From: Nocardiopsis endophytica
Lineage (GTDB): Bacteria; Actinomycetota; Actinomycetes; Streptosporangiales; Streptosporangiaceae
DNA: 37,536 bases
Assembly: GCF_027706725.1 (NCBI RefSeq)
Contig: NZ_JAQFWQ010000071.1
Span: forward strand, 1-37,536
Reading direction: 5' to 3'
Positions 35,661-37,536 of this stretch are shown piece by piece. Position numbers and translations under genes: made by a program. How positions within the stretch are numbered: position 1 is the stretch's first letter; every line of letters starts with the position of its first letter. Below the pieces are notes generated by a model that saw only the letters and a program-made list of their open reading frames with translations, had not been told where the DNA came from and searched no databases.

Positions 35661-37197
35661 CCGCACGGCCCCTCTCGACGCCGTGGACACGGGCCCGGAC
35701 CCCCGACCGGAGGAGGGGGCCGGGCCCGCGCCCGAGGCGGACGGGCGGCTGCGCGGCCGCGTCCCCGCGCGCGCCCGCATCACCGCCTGGGTGGTGCTCC
35801 TGATGACCGCCACCCTCGCGATGGTCAACATCGTCACCTGGCAGGCGCTGCGCACCGAGGTCGACGAACGCATCGACCGCGCCCTGTCCCAGGAGATCAA
35901 CGAGTTCCTGGAGGTCGCCCGGGACGGGACCGACCCCGCGACCGGGCAGAGCTTCCCCGACCTGGACGCCCTGTTCCGGGCGCACGTGGGCGGCCAGCAC
36001 CCGGACCGGCACGAGATCATCTTCGGCCACGTCGACGAGACCGCCGGGGCCACCGTGCCCACCGGCCGGGTCCGGCAGGGCCAGAACCCCCTGTTCGACG
36101 CGTCCGCCGACGGGCCGGTGCGCGAGGAGATCCTCGACAGCCCGAACGCCCGCGGCGTCACCGACACCCCCGAAGGACCGCTGCGCTGGGAGAAGGTCCG
36201 GGTGAACCCGCTCGGCGGCGCCACCGGCGCCAACCCCGGGGGCTGGTTCGTCATCGGCTACTTCGCCGACGCCGACATGGCCGGAATCGACCGCACCGCC
36301 CGGACCCTGGTCCTGGTCAGCCTCACCGGCCTGGTCCTGGCCGGCGCCGCCGCCTGGTGGGTGGCGGGGCAGATCCTGGCGCCGATCCGGCTGGTGCGCC
36401 AGACCGCGGCGCAGATCACCGAGGAGGACCTGACCCGGCGCATCGACGTGTCCGGCAAGGACGACGTGGCGGCGCTGGCCGAGCAGTTCAACGGCATGCT
36501 CGACCGCCTGGAGGAGGCCTTCTCCATCCAGCGGCGCTTCGTCGACGACGCCGGGCACGAGCTGCGCACCCCCATCACCATCGTGCGGGGCCACCTGGAG
36601 GTGATGGGCGACGACCCCGAGGAACGGCGCGAGGTGCTCCGTCTGGTCACCGACGAGCTGGACCGCATGGCGCGGATCGTGGAGGACCTGCTACTGCTCG
36701 CCAAGGCGCAGCGGCCGGACTTCCTGCACCCGGTCTCCGTCCCGGTGGAGGAGCTGACCAGCGACATCGACGCCAAGGTGCGCACCCTCGGCGACCGGAA
36801 CTGGCGCCTTGAGGGCATCGGCGAGGGCCCCGTGCGCCTGGACCCGCAGCGGGTCACCCAGGCCATGGTGCAGCTGGCGTCGAACGCGGTGCGGCACACG
36901 GGTCCCGGCGACGAGATCCGCGTGGGGTCGTCGGTCGCCGAGGACGGCCGCACGGTGGAGTTCTGGGTGGGCGACACCGGGCCGGGCATCCCCCTGGAGG
37001 AGCAGGAGCGCATCTTCGACCGGTTCGCCCGCGGGTCCGGTGGCGGCGGCTCCCGGGGCGGCGCCGGCCTGGGACTGGCGATCGTCCGCGCGATCACCGA
37101 CGCCCACCACGGGACCGTCGAGGTCCAGTCGACCCCGGGCGAGGGGGCACGTTTCACCCTGACGTTCCCGACCGACATGCGCAGCACAAAGGCCTGA
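35650..37197 (+). CDS. HAMP-domain sensor histidine kinase
   Basis: A 515-residue membrane kinase. A short cytoplasmic N-terminus leads to TM1 (about 44-64, ITAWVVLLMTATLAMVNIVTW), an extracellular sensor of about 155 residues, TM2 (about 220-242), a HAMP linker (PIRLVRQTAAQITEEDLTRRI), the HisKA H-box with H303 (DDAGHELRTPITIVRGH), the N-box (LASNAVRHT), G1 (GDTGPGIP) and G2 (GGAGLGLAIV). No response regulator is seen; it may lie elsewhere. The gene begins inside the poly-Asp protein gene, suggesting that the two work together. Confidence 0.92.
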
Positions 37198-37344
37198 TCC
37201 CCTGGGGCCTGGGCGCCCTGGGGCTTGATCCCCCGGCCGTGGGGTTTGCTCCCCCGGCCGCCCTGGGGCTTGATCCCCCCGGCCGCCCTGGCCCCCCTGA
37301 CGCCGACCGCCTGGGCCGGGCCACCAGACCACCGGGGTGCGGAA
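37198..37344. repeat. tandem stem-loop array downstream of the kinase gene
   Basis: Three units of about 21-25 bases (37216-37239, 37240-37260, 37261-37285), each of the form TGGGGYTTGMTCCCCC-GGCCG, with partial units on each side. Every unit can form a small GGGG/CCCC hairpin, so the array could act as a terminator. No gene is seen between 37198 and the window end. Confidence 0.7.
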
Positions 37345-37465
37345 CAACGACGAAGGCCGACGCCCGTCCGGCGCGTGCGTGGTCACCGTGATGGGCAGCA
37401 ACGGCGACAGCCAGGCGGTTCCCCGGCGCTGCCTGCCGCCCGTCCGGCCCCTCGCGGTCCGGGCG
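37345..37465. repeat. diverged inverted copy of the window-start repeat
   Basis: Read on the plus strand, 37364-37465 aligns without gaps to the minus strand of 242-141, with blocks gtgcgtggtc, gcggttcccc and cgcggtccgg at equal spacing; about three quarters of bases match by eye. The preceding aacgacgaagg block also matches after a gap. The rest, to the window end, shows nothing further that I can name. Confidence 0.6.
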
Positions 37466-37536
37466 GACGGCTGACCTGGCCCCCCGCTCAAGGACCCCGG
37501 CCGGGCGCCGGGCCGCCTGAGTGTGAGCGGGATGGC

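Overview
The window is very GC-rich, with strong G/C bias at codon third positions, many GTG starts and apparently leaderless genes. It is actinobacterial chromosome. The gene content (SigE-family sigma factor, actinobacterial DUF3151, sugar ABC importers without their own ATPase, GH87 glucanases, a PadR-type VanR) suggests a filamentous actinomycete of the Nocardiopsis/Streptosporangiales kind. The genus is an inference; no rRNA is present.

Left part (1-14.4 kb) is mostly core metabolism. A 219-bp tandem repeat is followed by a degenerate alpha/beta hydrolase and cutA (minus), divergent from pyrE. Two small exported or membrane proteins follow, then fbaA (class II aldolase) with a DasR-like dre site upstream, and a DUF3151 protein. 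Next is a purine block, purA-purD-purB-purC, then murA, a two-domain wHTH regulator, and a convergent histidinol-phosphate/aromatic aminotransferase. A perfect 20-bp inverted repeat lies between those last two.

Middle part (14.4-22.1 kb) holds a lipoprotein, a small ORF overlapping tail-to-tail with a MauE-like membrane protein, an RlpA-like hypothetical coupled to the MauE gene, a SigE-family sigma factor, tRNA-Ser(GCT) with a strong terminator, an 817-residue TPR protein of unknown role, and a saccharopine-dehydrogenase-like protein. The promoter of the last gene carries two copies of a TetR-type operator, but no TetR gene is present.

Right part (22.3-37.5 kb) is accessory catabolism. A LacI regulator, a sugar-binding lipoprotein, two permeases, a GH13 alpha-glucosidase and two secreted GH87 enzymes form what reads as an alpha-1,3-glucan (mutan / fungal wall glucan / nigeran) utilisation locus. 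The secreted GH87 enzymes would cut the polymer, the ABC importer (sharing an MsiK-type ATPase encoded elsewhere) would take up oligosaccharides, and the GH13 enzyme would release glucose. Next comes a PadR regulator convergent with vanA-vanB (vanillate O-demethylase), whose promoter has two copies of ATRCCTA-N6-TAGGYAT. The window ends with an Asp-rich membrane-anchored protein overlapping a HAMP sensor kinase, a tandem stem-loop array, and a diverged inverted copy of the repeat that opens the window.

The most interesting points are the GH87 glucan locus with its matching catalytic Asp triads, the repeat family found at both ends, the dre-like site before fbaA, the structured purA leader, and the poly-Asp protein/kinase pair.
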